NCBI GenBank assembly: GCA_963580285.1
Contig: OY757026.1
Coordinates: 88,758,651 to 88,822,650 of the forward strand
Direction of reading: 5' to 3'
From: Lucinisca nassula
Taxonomy: Eukaryota; Mollusca; Bivalvia; Lucinida; Lucinidae
DNA: 64,000 nt
This document shows positions 1 to 10,428 of the stretch, one piece after another (within the stretch, counting starts at the first letter, position 1; every line of letters begins with the position of its first letter). The notes beneath the pieces were generated by a model. The model was not told the origin of the DNA. It searched no databases and saw nothing but the letters and a program-made list of their open reading frames with translations. Made by a program: the position numbers and the translations under genes.

Positions 1-188
1 AACCGCCCAGAGGATCTAAGCCTGCCCAGGTTGGACCGTCCATGCTGATAAACCCTATTGGTTTCATTGGGCGACAGGGCTTGAGATGCCATTGTCGGGT
101 AAAAGTCCCTCAAAGTGGAAGCATCGTCTCCAAAATGACCTGTACAGTGTTGACGGGGACGTTAAACCTCAAATCAAACAAACAAAAC
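1..188 (+). repeat. SINE-A, 5'-truncated by window edge
   Basis: This is the 3' part of the commonest SINE in the window (called SINE-A here). The family runs from a GC-rich head (cccgcccatcggggcttg) to the tail GACGTTAAACCTCAAATC followed by CAAA repeats. It has no coding capacity. The copy at 30478-30775 has a 16-bp target duplication, which shows the family moves by LINE machinery. Confidence 0.8.
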
Positions 189-189
189 A

Positions 190-418
190 TTTTTGTTATG
201 GTTTGTCTTTGAGATTTCGTATCGCTTATATTATTATGTTTTGGATAGCCGATTGGCAATTTTGTGGGAAAGTAACTGTCCTATTAGCCTTCCGATATTG
301 ATGTTTCCATTAGGGTCTGTTGTTTTGTGTTTGTGTTTCCATCCCTTTGGTGTCTCTGATGGGAGCTATGGGTTAATTGTATCGATTACTGATCATTGCC
401 TTCACTTCTATTTAGGAT
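190..418 (+). repeat. Naiad UTR-like fragment
   Basis: This stretch matches in diverged form the untranslated repeats downstream of the Naiad element at 46703-51823. Shared blocks are ttttgtgggaaagtaactgt, the ccctttggtgtctctgatgg block and the cctgatcattgccttcactt end. It is non-coding; the short reading frames here are translations of the UTR and recur in every copy. Confidence 0.6.
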
Positions 419-419
419 A

Positions 420-925
420 AAGTTGGCTTTTGGTTACTGAACATAAGCATCCCTAGTTTTAGAAATTACCCACTACAGTGACGTTTTGCTAAGTTATGTA
501 AGTAACTGACGTACATAGCACGTATTACATACAATGTTACCGGTTTGAAATCACTTGAAACTTAATTTATGCAAAAAGTGTAAATTGTGATTTTTTTTTC
601 AAACAAAATCATACATTGACAAACACAGAAACACATCTTAATTTTCAAGGATTACGTGCAGGTGTACATACATACACTCCAGGTTGAACAGTAATCATGT
701 AATTACGGTAGGGATCTTTTACCTGCACATGGGATGGTTCTCCCTGCACAGGGTGGCCTCCACAGGGGGACGTCCCGATCCGAAGGACGGTTCACTTAAC
801 GAATGATGTAAAGTTCGAAAGATTCTATTAAATATACGACAAGTAAAATGTGTATCAAGGCTTGGTTTTAGGTATTAGATAAAACCTTCACACATACTGC
901 ATGAAACCCAACCACTGCAAACAAA
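420..925. other. unassigned, with a dispersed repeat at ~660-795
   Basis: No gene is seen. Bases about 660-795 (acatacactcc, agtaatcatgtaattacgg, gatccgaaggacgg) recur at about 44205-44340, so this is part of a dispersed repeat of unknown type. The remainder is AT-rich and unrecognised. Confidence 0.5.
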
Positions 926-928
926 CAT

Positions 929-1212
929 CACGTGAACTAGTCCGTGAAATGAACACCCCCTTAAACCACACTTCATAAAGAGAAAACTGGGGTTTACGGG
1001 GGTATATATTATTTTTCTTATTTCTGCTCCAACACATAGGTTGTGGGTACTCGTTAGAACCGCCTCGACGAGGCGGTTCTATCGAGCCCCCACAACCTGT
1101 GTTTGCAGTAGAAATAAGAAAAGTATCACAGATTTTCATCAAAAAAGTAGCCATTTTGGAGAAGTGAAAAAATGCACTTTGTCGCACGGGTGTGTTATCG
1201 TTATGTAACATG
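929..1212. mobile_element. palindromic MITE, family A1
   Basis: The element has a left arm (ccgtgaaatgaacaccccc, ggggtttacggggg), a central hairpin CTCGTTAGAACCGCCTC/GAGGCGGTTCTA, and a right arm with agaaataagaaaa and cgcacgggtgtgttatcg. No transposase is present. Further A1 copies lie at about 4370, 5164, 7625, 11815, 21235, 29035, 42885, 45055 and 52050. Confidence 0.75.
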
Positions 1213-1437
1213 CATTTTTTCAGGTCTTTCCAGAGCAGACAACTCTAGAAATAGGACAGCCAGTATCTAAAGCCTCTTTGACAATAGCAACCTTTAGTAG
1301 CCTGTACATTTTTAAGGTTTAATCAAGCTGTTCCATATAGTACAGAAATATATGTTTTTCAGACACAACTGATATGGGCAGATAACTCTGAAGTGGAAAA
1401 GCCTGAGTAGCAGTTCTTGGCCACCATATTGTAGCTT

Positions 1438-1672
1438 TAAATGTTTGTTTTTGTTGAGGTTTTACGTCCCCGATAATAATATTTAGGTCATTCTGGAGAC
1501 GTTGTTTCCGATTTTGTAGGAATTTTACCGACACTGAGATGAAATGACATCTCAAGCCATAACGTTCAAAGAAACCACTTTTCCTAGGCAAGCTTATACA
1601 TTCTAAGCGGTTTACCAGCACTCAAATTCTGTCGGTTTCAGCTCTGAGTGGAAAAACAATTCAGCCCAATCT
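1438..1672 (-). repeat. SINE-A
   Basis: A SINE-A copy in reverse orientation: the complement of the GACGTTAAACC tail is at the left, and the head (aagcggtttaccagcactc, cagctctgagtgga) at the right. It is diverged and lacks the extreme 5' head. Confidence 0.75.
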
Positions 1673-1678
1673 ATCACG

Positions 1679-1900
1679 GGCCTCCGTGGCCTAGTAGTTA
1701 AGAGCGCTGACTTTTGATCGTTAGGTCTCTCACCGCTGTGGTTCGAGCCTCGCTCGGGTACATGTGAGGCGCCAAGTTCTGCAATGGAAGGTCAGGTTGT
1801 TTTTACCCGGGTACTCCGGTTTTCGCCCACCTCTGATTAACGATCGGCCCGATATGAGTGAAATAATCTTGAAAGGGCCGTAAAACCAAAATAAAAAAAG
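1679..1900 (+). repeat. tRNA-derived SINE-B
   Basis: The head resembles a tRNA, with an A box in ggcctagtagttaagagcgc and a degraded B box in gttcgagcctcgc. A body with gaaggtcaggttgtttttac follows, then the tail gaaagggccgtaaaacc plus A-rich sequence. Other copies are at about 4570, 8735, 15508 and 55495. Confidence 0.8.
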
Positions 1901-1904
1901 CTCA

Positions 1905-2445
1905 ATCTATTTCTCAAAGCTCAGACGCGGGCTAATACAGCAGCTTAATATCTCTATTTGAGCTTACCACTAAATGTTTTCCATAGGCGACAATGGTAAC
2001 CTTTTACCTGCTCCCACAAAAACTACACATACAAAACTTTTCAAACCTTACTTGTTTATAGAGCTATCCTAGCCCAAGAAGTTAATGAGAAAAAATCCAC
2101 ATGTTAATTTTCTCCTTTTCAAGTTACAGTCAAACTTGTTTGTTTACCTACCAACATTTTTAAAGGAGTGGTGACCATATAAAATCAGCAACAATTTCTT
2201 TGAGCTTGCAGATATATTTATAAAACATGCATCATTTTAGTCCCTTACACCTATCATTTTCTCACATTGTAAAAACTTGGGATATATATCCAATGGAAGC
2301 AAGTCTTGTATTTAGAACGCAGCTAAAAGCTCGGTCCAAAAGGGATAACACACGGCACCTCCTACTATTTAGTGCAATGCTACCATTTAGTTCAATCTGA
2401 AAAACAACCATTTTTCACATATACAAGGGCAAGTAACTCACAATA
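1905..2445. other. no feature recognised
   Basis: AT-rich sequence with no credible exon, no palindromic element and no match to the other repeat families in the window. Confidence 0.4.
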
Positions 2446-2447
2446 GA

Positions 2448-2700
2448 AGAGAAGGCAATGATCAGGAATCGATACAATTAACCTACAGATCCTATCAGAG
2501 ACACCAAAGGGAAAGAAACAAAAACATGAAATGCATAGACCCTAATGGAAACATCAATAGCGGAAGGCCAAAAGGACAGTTATTTGCCCACAATATGGCC
2601 AATTGGCTATCCAAAACAAAAAGATATAGGGGACACAAACACTCAAAGACAAACCATAACAACAACAACAAAAAAAAACGCGATAGAAGAACCGTGTAAT
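2448..2700 (-). repeat. Naiad UTR-like fragment
   Basis: Reverse-oriented UTR fragment containing gaaggcaatgatcaggaatc, gacaccaaagggaaagaaac and ccaattggctatccaaaaca. It belongs to the same family as 190-418. Confidence 0.6.
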
Positions 2701-2741
2701 AATGGGGTACTCAGGCTTGTTATTTTATATAAATGAATGTT

Positions 2742-2815
2742 CTTTAAGCATACAGTGTAGATCAGACGCCGCGTTCTGCGATGTCTGATCTGTGTCTGCA
2801 CTGTTTGTCAATGCC
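2742..2815. repeat. snap-back hairpin element
   Basis: An inverted repeat around cagacgccgcgttctgcg, of the form 'agtg(c/t)aga..gatcagacgccgc..tctgatct..ctgcactgttt'. The same hairpin occurs at about 10222, 15238, 54165 and 55025, so it is a dispersed non-coding palindrome. Confidence 0.7.
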
Positions 2816-2995
2816 CAGGAAAGGCATATTTGAGTTAAACAGCCTTCATATTCTGAATGAAGAAAAGCTGGGTCCCAGGACATCCATACGACGTAGAGCG
2901 AAGGCTTTGATTAGACTTCTCCTATGCGCAGGCCGATGAGAGTTTTCGCTGTGCACAAATGCTCGAAGACCCTGTTTTGATAGGCGCGGCGCTTT

Positions 2996-3705
2996 GTGAG
3001 TAAATAGGACCATGATTAAATTAGGACAAACGATAAATAAGGTGCAGTGGGTAAATTAGGACCAAATGTAAAGTGAGCCGGCGCATGACAAAACCTACAA
3101 TAAGACATTTGCGCCCAACGAAGACTCAGATCAGCCTGCGCATCCGCGCAGTCTGACCAGAGTCTTCGTTGTGCGCTCCATGGATAGCTAAGAACTCAAT
3201 GCTCCTTCATGCAGCAAGAGAAGTATCTGGTTAGACTATATGGATGCGCAGGCTGACCTGAATCTTCGGTGGGCGCACATGTCTTATTGTAGGTTTTGTC
3301 GTGCGCTGTCTCAAGTAGGACCAGTGGTTAGGCAGGAACAAGAGCAAAGAAGGACCTATGCCAAAGTGGGACCATAGGATAGTAAAGTAGGAACATGGGT
3401 AATACAGGACCAATAGGTGAAGTAGGACCAATGGTCAATTAGGAACAAAGGTAAAGTAGGACACAGGGTAAAGTAGGACCAATGGAAAAGTAGGACCAAT
3501 GGAAAAGTAGGCCCAATGGTAAAGTGTGATCAATAGGTAAAGTGGGAACAAAGGTTAAGTATGACCAAGGGTAAAGTAGCATCAATGATAAAGTATGATG
3601 AATGGTAAAGTACCCCAGGTTTAGTAGAACTAAGGGTGAAGAAGGACCCGGGGTAAAGTAAAGACCAGGGTAAAGTAAGAACAAAGGTAAAGCAAGACTT
3701 TGTAT
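2996..3705 (+). repeat. minisatellite with ~18-bp unit, interrupted
   Basis: Imperfect tandem units of about 18 bp with consensus close to aaagtaggaccaatggt run from 3305 to about 3700 and also before 3080. The array is split by an inverted-repeat element at about 3081-3308. Both strands give open frames by periodicity alone; these are not genes. Confidence 0.7.
3081..3308. mobile_element. TIR element inserted in minisatellite
   Basis: The left end gcgcatgacaaaacctacaa is mirrored at the right end by ttgtaggttttgtcgtgcgc. The arms extend roughly 60 bases inward through aagacatttgcgcc and aagactcagatcagcctgcg. It has no coding sequence and interrupts the minisatellite around it. Confidence 0.65.
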
Positions 3706-3762
3706 ACTTTGTAAACCCATGTTTCCTGTATACACATACTAATTTTCGAGGGTATTTAAAAC

Positions 3763-4041
3763 CATCATGAAAATACGCCTATATGATTTTGACCCCCTTG
3801 AACCCGACTTTTATTTAGTAAAAATGGGGTTAACAGGGTTAAAACGTTTTTTTCTTATTTCTGCTCAAAATTATAGATTGTGGGTACTCGTTAGAACCGC
3901 CTCGATTAGGCGGTTCTAACGAGTACACACAATCTATTTTTTGAGCAGAAATAAGAAAAATAACACAATTTTTCATCTTCATATTTTCGATTTTTGGAGG
4001 TAAAATTTAGAATGTATTTGTATAGGCATGTTTTCGAAATG
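3763..4041. mobile_element. palindromic MITE, family A2
   Basis: The terminal inverted repeats are close to ACGAAAACACGCCTATA, here slightly diverged. The left arm holds gacccccttgaacccgac, the core is the CGTTAGAACCGCCTC hairpin, and the right arm holds agcagaaataagaaaaa. A2 and A1 share the inner arms and core but differ at the ends. Confidence 0.75.
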
Positions 4042-4369
4042 ACCGACTTAAGGTGATGATACTTGAGAAGCAGATAAAGATTTGATACCAGTAGGCACTC
4101 ATTTGAAGCCCCGTATTTCAACCCTGAGTCAAAGTTGCCTGCAGGAATTGGCTTCTTTGCGGCCAGGTGATGAAAAGTGCAGTTTTCGGTCTGGTCAGAT
4201 GCAACATGCTAAATAAACGATAAAAGATCAGGTGTGTTATCTAAAGTTGCTGCGGTTCTCGCCCACCTGTATAAGCGACTGGCTCAGTGCTTCCAACGGG
4301 TAAAAGCGCCGTTTTCGCTTTGTTTTTACCGCATTAGACCCGGTCCCCTCCCATGGGTCACAAGTCATC

Positions 4370-4568
4370 ATGTTGACAAATCCGTGTAATGAACACCCCT
4401 CTAAACCCACTTTGTATTGAGAAAACTGGGGTTTACAGGAGTAAACATTATTTTTTTGCTATTTCTGCTCCAAGACATAGGTTAAGGGTACTCGTTAGAA
4501 CCGCTTCAATGAGGCGGTTCTAACGAGCACACACAACCTATGTTTGGAGTATAAATATAAAAATAACC
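4370..4568. mobile_element. MITE A1, right end truncated
   Basis: The left arm (aatgaacacccctctaaacc) and the core hairpin at 4490-4530 are intact. The right arm stops near 4568, where a SINE-B in reverse orientation begins. Confidence 0.65.
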
Positions 4569-4569
4569 A

Positions 4570-4745
4570 GATATTTTTTATTGGTTTTGGTTTTACGGCC
4601 CTTTCAAGATTATTTCACTCATATCGAGCCGATCGTTAATCAGAGGTGGGCGAAAAACGGAGTACCTGGAGATAAACCACCCGACCTTCCGTTGCAGAAC
4701 TTGGCGCCATGTGTCCCTAGCGAGGCTCTAACCACAGCGGTGAGA
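4570..4745 (-). repeat. tRNA-derived SINE-B
   Basis: Reverse copy: the complement of the tail (ggttttacggccctttcaag) is at the left, then the body; the tRNA-like head is degraded (gaggctctaaccacagcggt). Confidence 0.7.
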
Positions 4746-5160
4746 TACCTAATGATTCCCCGACCCTGCCCCCACCTCCCAACCCACCCCAGCAGCATTT
4801 ATCGCCAACTTTTATTGCTACCGTACTCGGCTTGCCGTCTGGCAGTTAGCCCCCCTGACTATCTCTTTACAACATTTGATGAGGTCATGGTGCTCTTGAT
4901 GGACTGTAGTAAAAAGCAAAGTGTCTATCGCATTTAAACAGTCCCAGAAGGCATACAACGTAAAGACAACGTCGTATCAACGTCGCTAAAGGTCCTGTTT
5001 AAGTGGGCGTGTTGTAGAAATATATTTTTAACCCCCCCCCCCCCCCCACACACACACACACATACACAAAAAAGAAAACGTGAAAACAACTCGTAACTCA
5101 ATAAGTTGTTGATAGTGATTTCTCAATAAACAAACGCCCATCTAAACTAATTTCCAATAA
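4746..5160. other. no gene; poly-C and CA run
   Basis: Unrecognised sequence containing a run of C at about 5032-5047 followed by a short (CA)n tract. No supported exon or element. Confidence 0.4.
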
Positions 5161-5163
5161 CTT

Positions 5164-5445
5164 CATCACGTGAACAAGTCCGTGAAATGAACACCCCCTT
5201 ACACCCCACTGTATATAGAGAAAACTGGGGTTTACGGGGGCAAACAATATTTTTCTTATTTCTGCTCCAAGACATAGGTTGTGGGTACTCGTTAGAACCG
5301 CCTCAATGAGGCGGTTCTAACGAGTACCAACAACCTATGTTTGCAGTATAAATAAGAAAAATATCACAAATTTTCGTCAGAAAAGTAGCCATTTTGGAGA
5401 TATAAAAAGTGCACTATATCGCACGGGTGTGTTTCCGTAATGTTT
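5164..5445. mobile_element. palindromic MITE, family A1
   Basis: A near-complete A1 copy: cacgtgaacaagtccgtgaa at the left, the hairpin core at 5287-5328 and the right arm ending in cgcacgggtgtgtttccg. Confidence 0.75.
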
Positions 5446-5486
5446 ATCAGTTATAAAACTGACTAAGTTTAAAAGATGGAATGATA

Positions 5487-5565
5487 CCCACTGGACACAG
5501 TTTAAATAAAATCGCATCATCGTTGGCACAACGTCACGACGTTTCAACGTTTTGTGTCCCCTGGG
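5487..5565. mobile_element. AACGTT-type MITE with TA duplication
   Basis: Begins cccactggacaca and ends gtcccctggg, with TA on both sides. The interior has caacgtcacgacgttt-type palindromic words. It is a short member of the family at 14140, 16612, 31093 and 32421. Confidence 0.65.
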
Positions 5566-5579
5566 TATTTTTTTTGATT

Positions 5580-5750
5580 AGATTGATTTGAGGTTTAATG
5601 TCCCCGTCAACACTGTATAGGTCATTTTGGAGACGTGGCTTCCAAAATTTTGGCACATTTACCCAACATTGCGATAAAATGACACCTCAAGCCCTGTCGT
5701 CTAATGAAACCAATAGGGTTTATATGCACGGACGGCCCGACTCGCACCGC
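5580..5750 (-). repeat. SINE-A fragment
   Basis: The complement of the SINE-A 3' half (ttgaggtttaatgtccccgt through ggacggcccgactcgcaccg). It is followed within 25 bases by an A2 MITE. Confidence 0.75.
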
Positions 5751-5772
5751 TTTGGAAATATAGTGGCAGAAT

Positions 5773-6040
5773 CATCACGAAAACACGCCTATATAATTTT
5801 GACCCCTTGAACCCCACTTTTATATAGTAAAACTGGGGTTTACAGGGGTAAACCTTATTCTTGTTATTTCTGCTCTAAAATGTTGGTTGTGGGTACTCGT
5901 TAGAACCGCCTCGATGAGGCGGTTCTAACGAGTAACCACAATCTATATTTTGAGCAGAAATAAGAAAAATATCGCAATTTTTCATCTGAAAGTTTTCATT
6001 ATTCGGTGGTAAAATTTGCAATGTATTTGAATAGGCGTGT
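5773..6040. mobile_element. palindromic MITE, family A2
   Basis: Left end catcacgaaaacacgcctat, hairpin core at 5895-5937, right end aataggcgtgt. The last bases of the right TIR are degraded. Confidence 0.75.
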
Positions 6041-6264
6041 AAATTGGAATTTTTCTCCTCCTAAGGAGGGCTACTTGAACAGGAAATGTGCTCCCACTTA
6101 TAGACCATTAGTTCCTTGTCGCTGATGTCTCTGCTTAGTGGCTACAACAGTAGTCTAGCAGCTGCCTAGCAGTTACCTCCCCTCGCTCCATTATCCGTTG
6201 GAGTGTGGGGGGGGGGGGGGGGGGGGCAAAAATAAAAATAGCCTTCGTTGCATCCGTTTCTCTT
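6041..6264. other. spacer with poly-G run
   Basis: Unrecognised sequence with a run of about 21 G at 6207-6227, a likely assembly-sensitive homopolymer. Confidence 0.4.
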
Positions 6265-6580
6265 CAAACCATTCCCGCCCCCGCCCATCGGGGCTTGGCG
6301 AAATAGATTGGGCTGCACGATGCTTCTACGCAGAGCTTATACCGACCGCACATCAGTACCTGGTAATCTGCTTATGAGGTCTATGCCTGCCCATGAAAAT
6401 TGCTGCGAGTCGGCCCGTCCATGCTTATAAACCCTATTGGTTTCATTGGGCGACAGGGATTGAGATGTCATTTTATCTCAATGTCCGGTAAAAGTCCCAC
6501 AAAATTGGAAACAACGTCTCCCCAGAATGACCTAAAGTGTGTTGACGGGGACGTTAAACCTCAATTTTCAAACCATTCTG
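6265..6580 (+). repeat. SINE-A
   Basis: Nearly full-length forward copy from the GC-rich head (gcccatcggggcttggcgaa) to gacggggacgttaaacctca. The tail lacks the usual CAAA repeats. Confidence 0.8.
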
Positions 6581-6781
6581 TTCTACTCCATTCCATTCTT
6601 TAAACTATGGCATAAAAAACAGGAAGGGAAATGAAGCAACTTAAGTACACTGAGAAACGTTAATAACGAGATAAACCCCTAAGGGGAGTGGGAACATCTG
6701 GCAGATCTTTCCGCCATTTTTCAAAGGGAGATGATATTTTAGACTTCCTGTTCGCTTTTCTATAAGTCCTTCCTTCTGAAA

Positions 6782-6890
6782 AAGGGGTCTACTCTTAAAG
6801 GAAAGAATGTGCTCCTTAGGAGCAAATTCTTTCCTTTAAGAGTTGTGCTCCTTAGGAGCACATTCTTTCCTTTAAGAGTTGACCACTATT
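6782..6890. repeat. inverted repeat / hairpin
   Basis: The word ctcttaaaggaaagaatgtg is followed by several reverse-complement copies of tcctttaagag and gctccttaggagc. It forms a long hairpin with a partial tandem duplication. A related block is at about 26660-26750. Confidence 0.6.
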
Positions 6891-6949
6891 GACATGGGAG
6901 ACAAAATACTTTTGCAGGAATTGCTTCCCCCTAAATGTGTATCCATTTC

Positions 6950-7025
6950 CCCTTCAGATTCAATGGCTCGAACGCCTTTGGGACCATGAAAATATGTTCG
7001 CGAAAATGATAGTTTGAGCCACTGA
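6950..7025 (-). repeat. pogo-like MITE end fragment
   Basis: caatggctcgaacgcctttg and gtttgagccactga match the inner TIR zone of the pogo-like MITE at 8293-8639. Only a fragment remains. Confidence 0.5.
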
Positions 7026-7072
7026 TGGTAAATCATAGCTTCAGATCAGATCTTTTGAAAAAGTGACCTATA

Positions 7073-7568
7073 TATAGAGGATCTTACATGAGTGTTCATG
7101 CATTATTGAATTTATTAAACTCGTTGAGGAAAAGGGATAAAATGCGAGGCTTTGCCGAGCATTTTATCCCTTTTCCTCAACGAGTTTAATAAATTGTTGA
7201 TATAGAGGATCTTACATGAGTGTTCATGCATTATTGAATTTATTAAACGAGTTGAGGAAAAGGGATAAAATTCGAGGCTCTGCCGAGCATTTTATCCCTT
7301 TTCCTGAACGAGTTTAATAAATTCAATAATACATGAGCACGAATGCAAGATTCTATTTATCATATGACATTTAAAACACATTTTATTCACGATTGTTAAC
7401 ATAATTGTCAATATTCTGCTGTTAGTAAACGCGACGTCGTTAAGGACGTCGTACATGTAACGTTACGAGACGTATCTAGCTAATTTGCATATTTAATCCA
7501 CTAGTGGACTATCGAAAATATTACATGGCGTTATTACACTCTCAGACGCAACGTCATATGATAAATAT
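7073..7568 (+). mobile_element. hairpin element (TAGAGGATC family), double hairpin
   Basis: The family begins tagaggatcttacatgagtg, has a long hairpin (gttgaggaaaagggataaaa and its complement), and ends with ccactagtgg and tcagacgc..gtcatatgataaata. This copy carries the start and hairpin twice (7073-7199 and 7200-7340). There is no coding sequence. Other copies: 39789, 54266 (reverse), 55708, 62853 (reverse), 63271 and 63838 (reverse). Confidence 0.75.
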
Positions 7569-7624
7569 ACAGTTTATATAAATCAAGTTTTAAAATAAAG
7601 GATTTGTTTCTTTCTCTTTATTAT

Positions 7625-7925
7625 TATTTTTTTTTTTGGTGATATTTTTCTTATTTTTCTTATTGATACTTCAAACATAGGCTTGGGTGCTGGTTATAAC
7701 CGCCTTACTGCATGAGGCAATATTGGCTCAGGTTGTCCCCAGTACCGTGGGGTAGTAGTTGTGACTATACTCACGCATCCACAACCTTTAAAGTAGAGCA
7801 GAAATGAGAAAAATAATGTAAACCCCTGCAATCCACATTTTTCTTAAAAAAACTAAAAACAAATAGGGTTTAGAGGGGTGTTCCTTTCACGGACTTGTCA
7901 ATGTGATGGAAATTCAAACTGCAGA
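7625..7925. mobile_element. degenerate MITE A1
   Basis: Outer arms are present (gtgatatttttcttattttt; tagaggggtgttcctttcac) but the core hairpin is disrupted. It is followed by a short (TGA)n tract at about 7960-7980. Confidence 0.55.
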
Positions 7926-7929
7926 CTCT

Positions 7930-8290
7930 TGATAATAATGATACCCGAGCGTCTAGATGATGATGATGATGATGATGATGGGCAATAGTTTTGACTATAC
8001 ACAAGCTGCCATGAAATATCTGTTTCATTACCCAGTCAATCGAATACACTGTATATTAAAGAAGTCAATAAAGATATGATACTTTCATCGCTAGAAAAAA
8101 AAACATTTTCTTCAATCAATATAATGACTTAAAATAGTATGAAAACACAACCCATATAAAAACACATTAACCAAGATTACATCCGGTTCTTTATAACACG
8201 GTTTTAAATATGCAAAAAAAAATGGATATACAGTGTTAACCTAAAAGATTTTAAAAGCATTTTTCGAAGGTTTCAGTTACACTTTCTTTG
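7930..8290. other. no feature recognised
   Basis: AT-rich sequence; apart from the ATG/TGA trinucleotide run near 7960 nothing is identifiable. Confidence 0.4.
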
Positions 8291-8292
8291 TA

Positions 8293-8639
8293 CAGTAGAA
8301 CTTCGATGACTCGAACACCGATGGCTCGTTTACCATGCATGAGTCGAACTCATTCTTGAGTCCCTAGGGAAATCCTCTACATAAGAAAAAGTGGGGGACA
8401 ATTTAAGAGATTTTAGTCTTTTATCTTGCAAATGTATGCTGTGTATACTCATTAGAATCGCCTCGATGAGGCGATTCTAATGAGTACACACAGCATACAT
8501 TTTCATTATAGAACACCGAAAAGATGTCCAAAAGTATTTCGTTATGCCTCCTGATAGTAACCCTCGGTGGCTCGAACTACCCCTGTCTCGAACAGATTTT
8601 CGAGGTCCCAAAGGTGTTCGAGCCATTGAAGTTCCATTG
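8293..8639. mobile_element. pogo/mariner-like MITE
   Basis: The terminal inverted repeat CAGTAGAACTTCGATG and its diverged complement are flanked by TA, the expected Tc1/mariner/pogo target duplication. The centre is a palindrome of the gtactcattagaatcgcctc type, closely similar to the core of the A1/A2 MITEs. Two more full copies are at 24915-25258 and 26011-26354. No transposase is present. Confidence 0.75.
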
Positions 8640-8734
8640 TATTTTCTACATCCAGTGTGCTCCAGTGGGAGACAACCTTTGGGACTGTTCAAAAGTGGTC
8701 TCAAATAGGTTGTAGAGGCGAAGCCTTTATCTTT

Positions 8735-8945
8735 ATCAGACCTGCTGACTCTTAGTCATTAGGTCTCTCACCGCCGTGGGTTCGAGCCTCGCTCTGGTCA
8801 CGTGTGAGACGCCAAGTTCTGCAACGGAAGGTCAGGTGGTTTTTCTCCGGGTACTCCGGTTTTCGCCCACCTATGATTAACGATCGGCTCGATATGAGTG
8901 AAATAATCTTGAAAGGGCCGTAAAACCCAAACCAAAAAAATAAAA
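8735..8945 (+). repeat. tRNA-derived SINE-B, 5' truncated
   Basis: The A box is missing. The B box (gggttcgagcctcgc), the body and the tail gaaagggccgtaaaacccaa plus A-rich end are intact. Confidence 0.75.
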
Positions 8946-9134
8946 AATCTTTATCAGACTGCGTAGATGCACTGGTAAGTCTCCTAGGTAATTCATGCGT
9001 TTGCTCATGCTTTTATGAACTATTTCACATCCCATCAAACACAACATGTAAAGCAAATTCGTATCAACGTCAGTGCAATAGGCTCTGATAGGACGTTGCA
9101 CCAAAACGTTTCACGCACCATATTTTCCATACCA

Positions 9135-9240
9135 GTATTCAGGAGTCGTGGGTTCTATTCCGGGCTTCTCCAGTCTTTCGGATGAGAATTTAAAACAAGG
9201 CCCCGTATCCATATGATCTTAGTTGTTGTTAGGACGTAAA
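9135..9240 (+). repeat. SINE-C fragment
   Basis: Matches the 3' two-thirds of the SINE at 41787-41957 (gggcttctccag, tttcggatgag, aggacgtaaaact). The tRNA-like half is truncated. Confidence 0.6.
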
Positions 9241-9264
9241 ACTCCAAACACGCATCAGTATTGT

Positions 9265-9720
9265 GATGTCGTATGTCGTATGTTGTATGAGGGCAGGATG
9301 CATAACAGTAGAACACGACTGCGAGGCCGGAGTAAAGAGTTTGCGTGTCAATCCCGATATAACACGATACGGAATTTCACGGTACCGAAAAGACGCGGAC
9401 GTTATTCATCTGATGTCATTAAACGCGCGCTTATGCACGATGTGCGTTGTATCATACGTTATTGTAACAGTCGGTTTCCTATCAGAATCTTACATGAGAG
9501 GGAGCGATGCTGGACAGAGATCCCGAGGGAGGGATTTTTCTATCTACCCCTCACAAAAATGCAAGGTTTTTGTATTGTCAGTGCATATCTTTAATTTCTG
9601 AGAGTGGAGGTTTTATCAACTGTCGACGTCAGCCATATTTTGATGACAATGATGCGGCATTTTTGACGTCAATGAACGTGTAGTGACGTCAAACCTAACG
9701 ACGACAAACGTGACGTCCGA
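9265..9720. repeat. degraded hairpin MITE (CACCCATAT family)
   Basis: Fragments such as atcagaatcttacatgag, gatcccgagggagggatttt and acgtcaaacctaacgacgac match the elements at 20860-21235 and 56790-57275. The two open frames here derive from it and have no protein-like features. Confidence 0.5.
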
Positions 9721-9721
9721 C

Positions 9722-9858
9722 ATTGGGCGGCAGGGCTTGAGATCTCATTTCATCTCAATGTTGGGTAAAAGTCCCACAAAATTGGAAGCAACGTCTCCAA
9801 AATGACCTTGTCAGTGTTGACGGGGACGTTAAATCTAAACTCAAACAAACAAACGTGA
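9722..9858 (+). repeat. SINE-A 3' half
   Basis: From cattgggcggcagggcttga to tgacggggacgttaaatcta and a CAAA tail. Confidence 0.75.
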
Positions 9859-9859
9859 C

Positions 9860-10215
9860 GTACGATTTAAACAGTGCGCATCAAATACGTGAAAGTTCTC
9901 GGATTTTATCCTAACCCTGGGTAGGATAACCTCATTAGGATAATAATTTATATCCCAGGGCAAAGTCAAGGAGTTAAGACCTATCAAGGTAAACAATACT
10001 TTCCACTTAAATGCTCGAACACACTCTGGTTAGTGAAATTTTACATTTGTTTGATATTGGGGTACTTCGAACCGCATAGCGTTAATAATAGCGCCGATGC
10101 GGATGACTTAACCCATATATGACAATGGAATATTCCAACTAATGAGTTTGGAGTGGTCCATTTTCAAATATACGTGTGTCAGGTTTGTTTTGAGTGTAAT
10201 AAGTTTTACAGAAAT
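9860..10215. other. no feature recognised
   Basis: No exon or known repeat is seen. A weak inverted motif (ccctgggtaggata / tatcccaggg) is present at about 9915-9960. Confidence 0.35.
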
Positions 10216-10221
10216 GTACGC

Positions 10222-10300
10222 GCTTTAAGCACATAGTGTAGACTCAGATCAGATGCCGCGTTCTGCGGCATCTGATCTGGGTCTGCACTGTTTGCCAATA
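10222..10300. repeat. snap-back hairpin element
   Basis: Near-perfect palindrome around gatgccgcgttctgcggcat, same family as 2742-2815. Confidence 0.7.
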
Positions 10301-10354
10301 TATCGAAAAAGGCCACTAGAAATATATGGGTCAAGCTTGTATAAAATATAGCTA

Positions 10355-10428
10355 TTATGTGTGAACACATTTGAATCGCCTCATAGAGGCGATACTAATG
10401 AGTACACACAACATACCTTTTTCGAAAA
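10355..10428. repeat. isolated MITE core palindrome
   Basis: gaatcgcctcatagaggcga with partial arms (attatgtgtgaaca / gagtacacacaacata). It is the core of the pogo-like MITE without recognisable ends. Confidence 0.55.

Noticed and set aside
4581..4937. 118-residue plus-strand frame
   Set aside because: Its first half is the complement of a SINE-B and the rest shows no protein-like pattern.
9223..9601. Overlapping 112- and 123-residue frames
   Set aside because: They derive from a degraded hairpin MITE with matches at 20860 and 56790; the frame is not shared with those copies.
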